In this document: one piece after another, positions 1 to 13,379 of the stretch
Numbering within the stretch: the stretch's first letter is position 1
How the letters are laid out: every line of letters starts with the position of its first letter
NCBI RefSeq assembly: GCF_048128805.1
Contig: NC_135997.1
Location: forward strand, 8,389,116-8,453,115
DNA from: Centroberyx gerrardi
Taxonomy: Eukaryota > Chordata > Actinopteri > Beryciformes > Berycidae
Direction of reading: 5' to 3'
DNA length: 64,000 nt
The notes under the pieces: generated by a model
Seen by the model: the letters and a program-made list of their open reading frames with translations, nothing else
What the model was told of the DNA's origin: nothing
Databases searched by the model: none
Made by a program: the position numbers and the translations under genes

Positions 1-92
1 GGCAGGAGAGGAGACAGATTCTAGTGGTCTAGTGGGTTCTCAACCTTCCTGACAAATTTCAATGCACATTTTATTGATTGTTCAGGTTAGAA

Positions 93-95
<3 letters not shown>

Positions 96-150
<55 letters not shown>
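96..150. repeat. (CA)n microsatellite
   Basis: About 27 uninterrupted CA units follow an A6 run. This is ordinary teleost simple sequence repeat and probably length-polymorphic. Confidence 0.97.
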
Positions 151-154
<4 letters not shown>

Positions 155-2490
155 AAGCCTTGAATGATCACACAAGAGGGGGGGGACAATAAAAATAGCT
201 GCTGGATAAAGCCAAAATTACATAGATAACCCAATCACATAATACCTTTTGGCCATTTAATTTCTTACCATTTGAGCAAAATCTCAAGACACACCTGAAC
301 TCCACTGCACAACAGGAGTTCATCACTATCTGATCTAAAAGGGTTAAAAAGGCATTTTTCATTTCATCTCGACTTTAAGATGGCCGCCTGTCTCTCTTCA
401 GATGTGATGATGGATGCATAATGTCTCCTCTATCACCAGGCATATTAAATCATTTTAAAAAATGGTCTTGGGTCACACCTGTCTGAACTTTTTTGGACCA
501 AAATTAAAAATGCATTAAAAACGATCATCCTAAACATAAAGCTGTTCAATTAGCACCATGAAGAAATCTTTACTGCACACAAAACATGTCTATGCATTAA
601 ATCAGACCATGTGACCCAGAAATACGCATGTAATTACCCGGTCTCCACTGCCCTGTTGCAGTGACACTGTCACTTCAGTGTTTTTTCTTTTCACACAAAA
701 CAGCCAAATAAGGTCATTGGCCAGTGGAAGTGGCTTCCACCTTGTCTGAAGTAGACCTTGCCCCTGACCACAGGTTTCAGTCTGGATTACACAAACCACA
801 AGTGGTAAAATGTCATTATAGGCTTTAAAAAAGATCTGACCTCACATCAAAGTTTAAGGGCAACCTCCACACCTCATTAAACCTGTGTACGGTAGTTGTT
901 TTTTCTTCTAAACAGGCTTTATGTAATGCTTTACTTTTCTGTATTCTTATTTACCCTATTGTTTGTATAATGCAATGTTTTGAAAATCACTGTATTATTA
1001 TGGCTAGAAGAAGAAGAAGAAGAGACGAAGGCCAGGGTCAAGACTTAAAGCTACACATTACATATTATTATTATTATTTCTGCAGTCAGTTTACATGTCT
1101 TATTCACACTTCTTATCTCGTCCTAACAGGCAATAGCAGAGCAGGCAAATGAGCTTCCTCTGGTTTACAGTATCTCTGTGTTACAGTTGGCAGAACTGCA
1201 CAGTCACAAAGCTGTGGGAAATGGTAGAAAGATAAAGATAGAGACAGAGACTGCACACATCACATGATCTGAAACCGGAGGCATGCACAGCACATCTGTT
1301 CATGAATAGGGTGGATGGATGAGTGGCCCGTTCCAAACCTGCTTCCAAATCACCTCCTTATTCTCTTTCCTTGAAGGACCTTGGTTGGATGAGCATCATG
1401 TCCAACCACAACAGCTTTTTTCTTTGAAAATGGGGTGTGGCTTTTCTGTCATTAGTGGAACACACTTCCTCTCCTTTCTAAGTGGATAATAATGAAATTA
1501 TGAAGAAAGGGCTTCAGAACAAGCAAAGATGCAAAGATACAATGCATAAAAAATGATCTGTAATCCATCATGCATTTTGCTCATGCATCATACACTGGTA
1601 CATACTGGTAGTTCCTCTGTTTTGATTTCAGATCTAATACTAGTAAATTGTTAAAAGAGTAGGGTATTATTTTAATAAACCATCAAAGAGATAATAACAT
1701 CACCTGATCTTATTTTCCTGCCCAAAAAGACAGTGGGAACATTTTGATCTCGTCGTTCTAACTCATAGCAGTTAGTGTGCCTTTCTGAAGAGGCTAGAGG
1801 CAAATAATGTCATTTGGGAGCCTGTAAAATGCTGTCTAAATGCTGCACTTCATCCATACCTTCTCCACAACACACTACCATTTCAGCACCACAAACAATA
1901 TAATAGGTATCCCTGATTCCTCTCCTGGGGCCCCATTAACACGATTTATGCCTTTATCCAGTGATTTATTCCTAGCTCTATTATGATCAAAACTGCAAAA
2001 TTTCCATTGAATCAGTGAATAATTCACAGTTCTTTTGGCTGTTCTTCGACCCCCTGCTGGTTAGGGCCCATTTCCTTTGAAACAGCGACAAGTCTCAGAA
2101 CGCACATAAGCATCATTTGCTAAAACACACAGAACAGCACGAGCTGTGTTTCTGTTGTGGTTTACTTCATGGAAATGACATTTTTAAACAGTATGCATTG
2201 TTTTATTCATTGAGGAATGTGAAGATGCTCCATTACATTTCTGTCCTGGGGAGCAAAATGCCTTGTACCTCAGGGCCAGGCCGGAACCCCCTCCAGCTAG
2301 CAGCCATCCATGAAATGAGAAAATCTATAATGCATTTAATTCTGCTCTCTGTAGATCAAGGCTCTGTCCCCCAATGGCACCGCAGAGACTACAAACACTG
2401 CATCAACCTTCCTCCAACCCTACTGCAACCGCAAACAGCCCTGCAGTCTCTACCCAGACAAAGCTGTTGCTCACACTCTGTGTCCACCGT

Positions 2491-2497
<7 letters not shown>

Positions 2498-2523
<26 letters not shown>
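2498..2523. repeat. (AC)n microsatellite
   Basis: About 13 AC units in the upstream region. Several short open frames on both strands here are artefacts of the repeat. Confidence 0.95.
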
Positions 2524-4439
2524 CCATGAATACAATCTGTGCCGATGTATGCATCCATAAACATGTACACATTCTGTTTCTCCCACTCACAGCGCCTCCT
2601 TTCCTGCTCTAAACACAACATTTGCACCTCCACTTTTTTTCTTCATGCATTGGCTGAAATGGCGATGGAATGTCCTTATATAGACTTCCTTATGGCTGGT
2701 TCTCTTCTCTCAGCTGTGATCCCATCACTCTTGGCAAGATGCACAATACCTCTAGCACTTAAGAGATGAATCCCATGATGCATCTTAATCAGCTAAAAGT
2801 GCACGTTATCCCCTCTCTTCCATCATGCTCAAGAATAATCAGTATGGACAGTCACACATGAATATTCTTGTTGGAAATTTGCTTGAACCTGTCCAATTAT
2901 TTAATGTCTGGGTTGATGAAGGGGGTGAGGAGGTGACACTGTGTTAAACCTTTGAGATGTTAACGAGCTTTTTTTCCAGTTACAGTGAGCTGTCTAGCAG
3001 CATGCCCTCTAAAATGACTCAAAGACAAAGCAGTTGACAGAGGCAGATCTGTGGCAAGATTTATCTGACTTTCAAATCACTGCATAGTTATCTGCAATAC
3101 ATAATACTACATAGTTTCACTGCTATTCCTGTTTCACTGCTATGTTGCAGCTTTTATTGACAATGTCTCACCGCAGCCACATCGTGGTTCTACCACTTGA
3201 ACAATGTTACACACAGCTGTGGTACACCAGTCTTCAAGGTTCTCTATGACATTAATTGCTGAAATATTATTAGAAATGTGTCTTTATACTATTAGCCTAC
3301 CCTTAATTCTTTATATGCCTCCCTCAATACACACAGACAGTGCTTTCCTATGCAGGATCTGCCACTACGCATCAGTCAACAGCACCAGTTTGTGATCTTA
3401 CTACAGAACAGCTGTAAAGTTTGACACATGCACTCCAAAGAAAGGCTAGTCACCGCATGCCTAAATGGACAGACACAACAGCATTACACATACTACATGA
3501 TGAGTGTACTATGCCATTGTTGTTGACACTGTTTATGTGTATGTGTCACCTTCTCTCTAGGCCGCTGCCATGCCATTTTCCGTTCTGTTGTCCAGTGTAT
3601 CATGGTGGCAGGCAGGCAGGCCCTGTCTGATGATGTCAGTGTGGCTTAACTAACTAGGCCACTGCCACAATGTTTGGTTGTATCATGGATCCATGTCAGG
3701 CCTCTCATCATTTATCTAGAAACAAAGAATGAGAGGGTAACAATGGGTAAACAAGAGGGGGGATGAGAGGGAAAGCGGATAAACAAAAAGATGTTAACCT
3801 GCATGAAATCTCATCACCGAGATGAGATAGAGGAGCTAAGGAGAGGAGGAACTGTGAAAGGACTATAGATGCAGATTCACTGTTCTAGCTGACTCACTCT
3901 CTGCATGCTCTGTTAAATGACCAGCTGTAGAAGACATCATCATCACAGTATTTCACATTTCTGATGCTTTAGTTCTGACATTATCACATTTTGCAGTTTG
4001 TCACCAGCCGTTGTCCATGATATTCCTCGGCTGTTTGGGTGATATGTCAAGATAAGGGCGCCTATTTAATACTTTCAAGTGAGACCTGGTTGCAAGCTGA
4101 TATGATTGCTGCTTATGTGCTAATACAGTGAATGTAGCATTCACTGTCTCAGTTAAATATTTGATATGCAAATTTACACTTTCAAGATCTTCATGTGTGT
4201 GGGTGGTGCTTGATGGGCTGTCGCCCAAAGCAGACTTTAGTAGACTGAGGTTTAAAAAGCCTCCATGTGAAACACTCCAACTCCATTTTGTTCCAATGAG
4301 ACTATGGCTGTTCTATTAAGAAATTAAAATAATTTACTCTCATTAGACAAGCTAATCAGTTTCTTCGTTCATTGACAAATTATCACAGGTATAAAATCCG
4401 TTTTACCCCAGACCTCACATCTCTGTGAGATCAATGAAC

Positions 4440-5039
4440 TCAAGCCTTCGTCAGAGGGGCGCGCGCTCTACAAACTGGAGCGTCGTGAACACAGATCTGT
4501 AATACTAGAACATGCAGCACTATGTTCCCCATAATGGACAACAAATAAGCATGGGGCATTTCACGTCATTTTCAAGAACAGCAATGATTATTGCACTGCG
4601 TGACTTTTTATCCAGAAACCTGCTCTATGTAGCACCAAGTAAGATGCAAGGGTTTATATTTCCCAATCTTGAATGCATATTTCTATGGCCATGCAGTCGT
4701 GCCTGGAGAACATCGTGAACGCGCATGTCAGGTTCGCTGCAGAGATCCTGCTGCCTCGGCTCTTACGAATAATCCTGGCGATGGTGTTGACAACGAGAGG
4801 CGACCGTCGGCCGATTTTAGATATTTAAATAGATGACTGGGCAAATCGAAATTATTTTTACACATATCGAAAAAAAATCTCCGCAACCGTACTGTTTGTG
4901 GAGGAAGACGCCGCTGCCAGGCCGAGGATAACGTTAACGTTACTGATGGGATTCCCAGTAGTTGCTAGATGGAGAAACCGAGAGGGTGGACTCGTTATAA
5001 ATAATTAAAATATCCATCTGCTGCTAAAATATAAGGAAA
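4440..5039 (+). promoter_or_regulatory. dmxl2: Probable dmxl2 promoter and 5' UTR
   Basis: This is the stretch just before the dmxl2 start codon. CpG density rises here (for example the GCGCGCGC-like run near 4459 and several CG pairs at 4735-4930), unlike the AT-rich sequence further up. No TATA box stands out, as expected for a broadly used CpG-type promoter. The transcription start cannot be placed from sequence alone. The call rests on position and base composition. Confidence 0.4.
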
Positions 5040-5126
5040 ATGCATCTACATCAGGTGCTGACGGGAGCTGTAAACCCCGGAGATTGCTGCTACTCGGTGG
5101 GAAGCGTCAATGACATCCCATTCACG
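5040..5126 (+). CDS. dmxl2: dmxl2 exon 1 (start codon exon)
   Basis: It encodes residues 1-29 and ends in phase 0 at ACG followed by a GTGAGG donor. The ATG at 5040 is chosen because the next residues are the known start of the DMXL family. No upstream in-frame extension is needed. The next coding exon lies 5.7 kb away. Confidence 0.95.
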
Positions 5127-7501
5127 GTGAGGTTTTATTTTGATATTATTTGCTCACGGTGACACCCGATGAAGCTAATACGACTGACTAGCTTGTGCTA
5201 GCTAGCTAGCATTATATTGGTTGTACACGGGCTGACTAGCGAGCTAACGTACTAGCTAGCCCGGTAGTGTGTTAGCGAAACTGCTGCACCGAGAGATTCA
5301 CGAACAGTGAGTCAGGACTACTATGGCTCCTATTACTGTCACTATTATAACAAGCCCTCCTATGTTCGCCTCTACAGTTAGTCAAACACTGACAGGCTAA
5401 CAACTGCAAGTGGATGCTCAAGGTTATTGTCACCACCTATTCTTTTGCCCAAGATGATTTATTTGGTTTGTTCTGAGACAGTTAGCCACTCAAATGACCT
5501 TTAGCGGCATCTCGTAGCGTTGCTGCAAGGGAATCCCTTTGCGCAGTCATAACATCGTTGGCAAATATGTGCTATCGGAAACGCATGGCGAAGGTTTAGC
5601 AGTGCACATCACTAGTTAACTGTGCATCGGGCTCGACTAAACGCCGCAGCACTCCGGATGAAAAGCTGTGTTTTGCCTGTAAGCCGAACTAGCTAAGCTC
5701 GCTCCCATTTGGCGTCAGTCCGCCTCACGGATCATTAGCTCGCTTGTCATCCCAGCATCAGCTGTGCCAGCCATGACGTAGAGAGCCATATATGGATACA
5801 TGAGCTCGAGGGCTGGCTGGAAGTGTTTAGACGTTGAAAATGACATATCTTATAAAACGTGGTGTCATGTTACCTCATGTTGATGTTGCCGAAATGGAAT
5901 AAACTTAATGTTACAGTTTTGCCATGGATGTGTAAAGGCTATGTTCTTGCCATAGCTCTCAGTTTGTATGAGGACACTTGCCATCATTTGTCAGTACCTG
6001 TATGCATTTGCATACACGCTTATCAAGCAGTATTTAGAACCAGTATCTGTAATGGATTGACCTCTATGGGCTGTAAATATTCTGTTTGTCTGATGTCTGG
6101 CAATTTCCCAACATTTCACTTTGCGCCTCGAGTTGATAGGACCGAGGAGGCGAGTCAATATTCCATTTAGTGCAGTGAGACATAGGAAGAGCCTATAAAA
6201 TTACAGGGTCTCATGTGGTGTCAGGACGGAATAGGGTACTAGCGCAGGCATACATCCTCTTGTGCCACAAAGGTTCAAAACCCTAGGCAGATGCTGTGGT
6301 GCTGTTGTTTCAGACGGATCAGTTGAATTCACCACTCTCTGTACTAGAGAGTATAACTGCAGCATCTTGAATCAACTAATTGTAATGAGAGCAGAATATG
6401 AAAATGGTGATGGCTTTATTGATTGCTAGATGATCTCTCATAATCTCCAATAAGGAAAACACCTCGCCACCAGTTACTAGCTTCTCTTAGCTGATTGGTC
6501 TAACACATCTTTAGCTCAACAAGTCTACCATATACTGTGGGTCTCAGTATTGATAATAATGGAGCAAGCATTTTGTTATCTTTGGCTTACCACTGTAACA
6601 CAATTATGTTAAAAGCATTTTGCAATTGATACTGTCACTTTCTCTCTGCCATTATTTCTTAGTAAAAGGGGGGACTGAGATCAATTTCCTTGGTAAAGAT
6701 TTACATCAAACTTAGGATTTATTGTCCCCAGAGATTGAAAGGTGAGAAAATATGCTGCCTACTCTGTCATTATATGGTCCAAAGCCCAGAACGGATACAC
6801 TTCTAACCTAATTGCATCAAGATGGGAGCAAACCATGTCACACTTTTTGCGATGATGGTTTACGTAGGTGATAGTTGGCATGCCGGTGCCCAAAACCAGA
6901 TCCTCAAAATCTCAATGGCCTTGCTGATTACCAAAAGCAGTGTGGCCTGATTCATTAAATTCTGTCATCCTAGGCTCACTTTACTCGAGCAACCGTACTG
7001 CACACTGCCATTCCTTCATATTGAGAACACTGTGAGCTTGCCTAATGGCTGCCAAATTTGGGCTTGGTCTGTTCCTGCTGCCTTTCAGAGACACTGGGTT
7101 TTTCTGGAACACAGACACTCCCCACTCTTCTCATTCCTCTGGGATGTAATGTTTTGTTTTTTTCTGAGAGGAGCGTTTCATCGTCCTTCTCATTTCTGTG
7201 ATGACTAGAGAGAGGAGGAGTCCCCCTTCCCCCTTCGCTGACCCCAGATCAAGACTGTTTCAATGTAAACAGGCAGGGTTTGGACCCAGGGTCATATCTG
7301 CTCCACAACGTACTGTAGGACAGTGCTAGCTATGGAGCTAAAGCCTTGCACATTGCCACAAGGCCCTGGTTTCTATGCCTGGTGTTTTCTTTCTGTGTCT
7401 GAGAGGGCATTTGAAGAACACTAGGACATCACGTCCAACGCTGTTACACTCAGACTGACCCCTAGGGCCCCTGGGCCAGACTCTGACACACACACACACA
7501 C

Positions 7502-7550
<49 letters not shown>

Positions 7551-9476
7551 ACCTACAACAGCCATCAGTTCATCCTCATAGTTGAGTATAAGGCTTAGGG
7601 CCTGCTCTTTCACTGCAGTCATGCCATAGGGAATGACAATGTTTATGGTATGACTATAAGCACTGGGATCAAAGTACAGCACTTTGGACTGTGCCAGGGA
7701 TAAATGTCTTAATACAGATTGACAGAGAGACCAGGGTACTACAGGTCAGGATTGATCAGACTGTGTTTTCTGTTTACACCTAAGGTTTTTGACTACAGTT
7801 TTCATTAAGGCTAAGCCAGCTCAGTCAGTACAGGGTTTAAAAGGAAAGTGTTACACATGGTAGCAGCTGGAGCCGAGGAACACGCTCGCGTGGTTGCATT
7901 AATAGGCATAGGGAACAAGTGACATTTGAGGGAATTAAGGCAGAAGTGATCTGTGTCTGTTTTACTTTTGCTTTCCACATGACTGTTCTCTGTGTTTTCT
8001 TTTTCTGTCCAGATTTAGAAACAGGATCAGGTCAGTCTGTCTAAAATGAATTTACCCCAAAAAACACAGCTGCCTCCCTACCTCAGGTTGTTCTCTATTA
8101 TTCAAAGAACATTTAAGATCCTCCTAACCAGCAAGGTGTGAATCTACTTCTCTAGCTCCTATCAATAATGCAAAGATCCTATCTGGATGAACAGGCTGTC
8201 CTCCAAAATGAAAAGAAGTGGAGTTTGCAGGCTGTGCTTTTTGAAGCATGAAACACAGGTTCCCCATAGTTGGGCTGAAGAAACTAGCCCAGATTGGAGG
8301 AGAAAAAAGTGATTCAGTGATTCCGTAAAAATAGGGATGTACTGATATGCAACTATATCAGAGAATGTCCCCAATACTAAAACCTGATACCAACAGCGTT
8401 GTGTAATAGGCTATATCAGGAAGTAAGGTAAAGCAACTTTCCACATATACGTACCTCGCTACCAGAGCAAATGGATTAGACCTGTGTCTCCATTATATTT
8501 GTCCTCCAGACTAAAGGGCTGAGTCTCGGGTCGGCATTCACTATCAGACAATACTCATTGCACTCAGAATCTGGCAGTGAATAAGCAGTATTGAGGCATC
8601 TGTACATAAATCTTCCAGTAAACGCTGAATGTGAATTAATAGTATGTCTCAAATAAAGGTAAAATGTCATATGAGAAAAAAATAAAAGTATTCCAATTAT
8701 TACAGTTACTTTTTCTGCTCAACTAAGAGTCATCTGCTTTTGCGAATGTTGTTGTGTTACTGAGAAGTAATATCTATCCATAGCCAGCCCAGCAGCATGC
8801 TTGATGTGAGCAGCGTATGTGATTGACAGGGAGGGAACCTCGCTGCTGAAGGCTTGCGCACATTAGGTCAGGTTATTGTGAAAATCTTACATAAAAAACA
8901 AGCTAAAAGTGATAAATAGTACAGAACAAAATTCAGGAGACAGACTGCACAGATACCTTGGTGTAGATCCAAGTATAATCACACTTAGAATCAGTTGCTC
9001 AGTTGCTTATGAAATAAACGGCTGCCGGGTGCTGTCTGTTTCTGATGCAAATAAACACCCTGACAGGTAGCTAAACAGTCATTTGATTAGTACAGGCGTT
9101 AAGTAGACCTTTATGTCTTCATTGTAGCTTTTTGTTTATTGTGTTGAATCTATCATCTGTAGCCTATATGTTTGGTTGTGTCAATGTTTACCTTGAATAA
9201 GCATATGTAGCCATCTGTTCCACCATAATACAATGAACAAATAGGCTAGCCCCAATTTGTCCTGCCAGCCTTCAGCACAAGTTATTTTCTGCGTGTGTGT
9301 GCATGATGAAAGAAATACAGGACACGCACAAGCCCAAAACAAGAGAACAAAGACATGCTGATAGGTCATCCTGTTCAAGGCAGACACACACATGCTTACC
9401 AGCCTGGCTCAGGGTACTACCAGACACAAATTACCTCCCTGACAGAGAGAGTAGGATGGACTCTCGGTCACATACT

Positions 9477-9512
<36 letters not shown>

Positions 9513-12500
9513 GGGGGGGGGTGCAGAGCAGTCCTGTGCGTGACGGTGACCGCTTTTAATTCCAGCCGTAATGTGCAGGAGCAACTGCCGCAGTAATAGT
9601 AAAGCAAGGACCGCACCTCCTCATCTCTCTTTCTATCTGTCTCTCTCACATAGTGTTCAGCTCTCGGGCACATAAAAACCTACACCATTATTTCATCTCC
9701 TGCTACCACTGTATATTATACCCCTGGCTGTATTCTCGCCCTGTTGTGTGACACGGTGGTTCCCTGCCTCTCCTCCTGTTCTCCTGAATAATGAAAGACA
9801 CGCGCCGTCATCCTGACTGTACTGTGGCTTCGAGGCCAGCTTGCCTGTCTCACAGGTGCTTGCTGCTATTGCTGCCATCCTGCACATGGCTGCCAACCGC
9901 CACTGTATCAGCAGCCGCCACTGTATCAGTTTACCCTGCTGCCCATAACCCTAATCCTAGCACAGGTCTGCCCAGGGGGCTGCATTGGCTCTGGTGGAGT
10001 TATCCTGGTAGAGTTGAATGTTGTGCTAGTTTCACTGCTGATAAAGATTACAATTTCAGCAGCAAGATTTTTGACTTAAGGGTGCTAGGTCGGGAAGTGA
10101 GCTACGTCCACTCAGTCTGCACAATATTATAATGAGTCTCCTTGGTCTACTGGTATTCTCATGAATATTCATAACTGTGGGTGGACTTGAGGGTCAACAT
10201 GGTCTATGAATGTGTTTTTTTCAGTGTTTAAATACGCATATGCTGTAGAAGTTTTGGGCTACTTATTGTGTAAGAGAAGGTGTCACTTTTTCATGTGTTG
10301 GATATCTCATTTTTGAATTCAACTGTTCATTGAAGAGTTAAAATGTCATGGACCCTAACGCAGACAGTTGCCGAACTGCAGATATTCCCAAGGCCTGTAA
10401 TTGCTGTCAACTCTCTCCTTATATCTCTGTGGTGCTAGTGCTGTACTTGTTTCAATGACATACAAAGATAAATTCTGAGATGGTTTCACTATTATACTAT
10501 GCTAATGTTATGCTCGTTTCACTAGCATACTCTACTAACGCTATGGTAGTTTCACTGCCATGCTATGCTAATGCTGTTCTAGTTTGAGTGCCTTTCAATG
10601 CTTTGATGGTTTCATTGCCGACTTTTTGATTTTAATTCTCACGCACACAATCTCTGTGGGTGGAGTTCGGCTAGTAAATCATCCCAGTTGATAACATCAA
10701 GTCGACATTATCAGATATTCATTCTTAATAGGAGATTGGTGATCGAAAAACAGAACTGGAGCACTGATGCATTTTACAGATATGTTGCTCAACTTGGTTC
10801 AGTTTAATTCGGTTATTGTGGCTCCAAATGACTCGATCCCTCTTGTTGTGTCCGTCTCTTCTGCAGGCCTATGGCTCCGGCTGTGACATAGTGATCCTGG
10901 CCAGTGACTTTGAGTGTGTGCAGATTATCCCAGGAGCTCAGAATGGAAACATACAGGTGGGCTGTGTGGAGTGCTCCCACCAGCTTGGCAGGGTAAGTCT
11001 TGAATGCGCGCACACAGACACCTACCCACACACACACACACACGCAATTCCACTTTTCTGTGTACTCAGTAGACATTAGCAATTACGCTAAGCAACAGGA
11101 AGGAACATTCAGCCATTTCTTTGCTCCTGTCATGATGTGCTGCCCATGCTCTCCTCTCCTTGCTACTCTGCTCTCCTGCACCCCTCTCCTATGGGAATGA
11201 CTGTGCAGTAGCACTGATGGGGTGAGTAATGTTGTGATGATGAACGCAGCTCTTTATTTTTAGATCGCTGCATCCTACGGAAACACAGTCTGCATCTTTG
11301 AACCAATTGCTACCAACCCAAACAAACGCCACAAGGTGAGCACAACTGCCAGTCTGTCTACCTTTGTCTGAATAACTGTGAATGTTGTGAAAGTTTAAAA
11401 TGAGAATATGAGTGAAGATCCCCAGTGGATTTGTACCATAGGATAAAGAAACTGACAAACTGTGAACAGGGGCAGATTTGTCGATGTTGATCATCCTTCA
11501 TAGGAGCCTTCTGGTCTCTATTGTTTCTTTCATCTATTTGGTTCTTAATGTTATTCGTGTGGCCTTGGTCTTGATCATATTTTCAATGATTTACATATCA
11601 GAAGACACTTAGTGGAACTATGTATGGATATGTGTGCGTACATTAGGCACATGTGATGGACGGTGCAAAAGGCAGTACCACTAACACCTTTGGATTTTTC
11701 TTTCATTGTGACTGATGCCCTGCATGTAACTGCAGAGCAACTGATATCGTCATAGCAATAAAGTATCCAGTGAAAATTAATCACACTTATATGGAAATAA
11801 CATTGCATGGTGTGGTTGAGAGTGTATGTTGACCTGCTCTCATGTCCTGTCACTAACAGCAGCTTAACTATCAGTGGCAAAAGACAGGACAGTTCTTCCT
11901 CGATGCCATCACCTACAACCTGGCCTGGGACCCACAAGGTAGGCCCACGCTTTCTGTGTTTGACTGACTCACTGACTGTCTGACTAACTGAATCCCACTC
12001 TACATGCAGCTCCTACTCACAGCTCCCTTCGGTTCGTTTGGAACGATATGAGCATTATGTAAGAGTTACAGTGTGCATGTAGCTCTGTGTGCTGTAGTAA
12101 TGAATGTGGGACGTGAGGTGTGTAACGTAGCGCTCGTGCGTCCTCAGGGAACCGTATCCTAGCAGCAACCGAGCGCCTCCAGCTGTGGGCTCCTCCTTTG
12201 ACAGACGCCCTGATAGAGGAGGAGGATGGACAGATCACAGATGACAAGCCCCACCCTGTCCTCAATGACTGGAAGTGTGTCTGGCAGTGCAAGTAGGTCT
12301 CCAAAGCCCTGTTCATTTGTGTTTGTGTACGATTTTTTTTGTTTTGTTTTGTTTTAGTGTCACTTTCAGTTTCTTTTTAAATTTGGAGCCATACCTTTTA
12401 TGGCTCTAACCACCAAAAATAAACAATATGTATATGCGACAACATGATTTTGATAATATCGAAACATTATTACAACAACAGGCCAAAAGCAGGCCAATCT

Positions 12501-13345
12501 TAAATGTGCAAGAAGCACGCCTTGTGCAACATGCTGAGCTATGTAAATTCAAAGAAACTGTTGTGCAAACACTCTGTCCCTCCTCTCATCTGTCATTCTC
12601 CCCACTTTTAAGTGTAATGTCAGTAAAAAGTTGCGTTGACTGTTTGTCACAGCAAGCCACATGTTGAGTGAGTTTGTGTATTATGCTTGTGAGAACACTG
12701 TGAAGTGCTTTGTAAAGAGACAGACATATGAAATACTGTCACAGTAATTGTCACATGCTTAACCTGCATGTCGGTGCCTGGGGAAGTCACTAGAATGGGG
12801 AAGTGAAAATGTGAAATTCCCACCCACAGCACATGCACAAACAAAGAACCACACACACATTGACAGCTTTCTGGTGAGCTGTTTTCTGTGAGTTGAGGGA
12901 GTTTCCTGTGGAGAAGTGAATGTAGCTGATCTCTGTGTTTCTGTGCTCTTTCTCTCAGGACTGCTGCATCTGTTCACACTGCCAAGTGGTCTCCTGATGG
13001 GGAGTATTTTGCAACTGTTGGGAAGGTACATAATACATGCAAACCCCAAAACAGCCCAATGTTGAACTAATTGAGTGTTAAATTAAATTGTACGATCCCT
13101 GTTAATGTTTGTGTGTGATAACTGACTGTGTGTGTGTGTGTGTTTGTGTGTGTGTGTGCGTGTGCAGGATGACTGCTTACTCAAGGTGTGGTATCCCACC
13201 ACGGGCTGGCGTTCTGCAGTAGTGGTCCAGGACCCCTCTGATAAGAAGCCTCCTCCTGTTCACTTCTCCTTTGTTTACCTGGCTCACCCTCGCTCTGTCA
13301 CCGGCATGTCCTGGAGGAAGACCAGCAAGTACATGCCCAAGTAAG

Positions 13346-13379
<34 letters not shown>

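Larger units (their letters stand above)
1..4439. other. Upstream region without a recognisable gene
   Basis: I see no exon chain or recognisable protein on either strand here. The open frames are short and give low-complexity or unfamiliar peptides. The stretch holds a (CA)n microsatellite at 96-150, a second one near 2498-2523, and AT-rich unique-looking DNA. An AATAAA on the minus strand (TTTATT at about 70-75) could be the end of a neighbouring minus-strand gene, but nothing coding supports that. Confidence 0.6.
5127..10866 (+). other. dmxl2: dmxl2 intron 1 (5.7 kb)
   Basis: No coding exon could be placed here. Contents: CTAG/GCTAGC-rich sequence just after exon 1 (about 5175-5270), a possible degenerate tRNA-derived SINE (minus strand, about 7255-7385), (CA)n at 7486-7548, (GT)n followed by a G run at 9482-9521, and a degenerate 33-bp tandem array at 10482-10619. 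A piece beginning GGGATGTACTGATAT near 8334 resembles the ends of common teleost DNA transposons, but I cannot delimit it. Confidence 0.7.

Noticed and set aside
70..75. Minus-strand AATAAA as the end of a neighbouring gene
   Set aside because: No coding exon or other 3' end evidence lies upstream on that strand within the window. The hexamer alone is not enough.
5177..5195. TAATACGACTGACTAG, resembling the phage T7 promoter
   Set aside because: It has mismatches at key positions, lies in a vertebrate intron and is surrounded by CTAG-rich sequence. This is chance resemblance.
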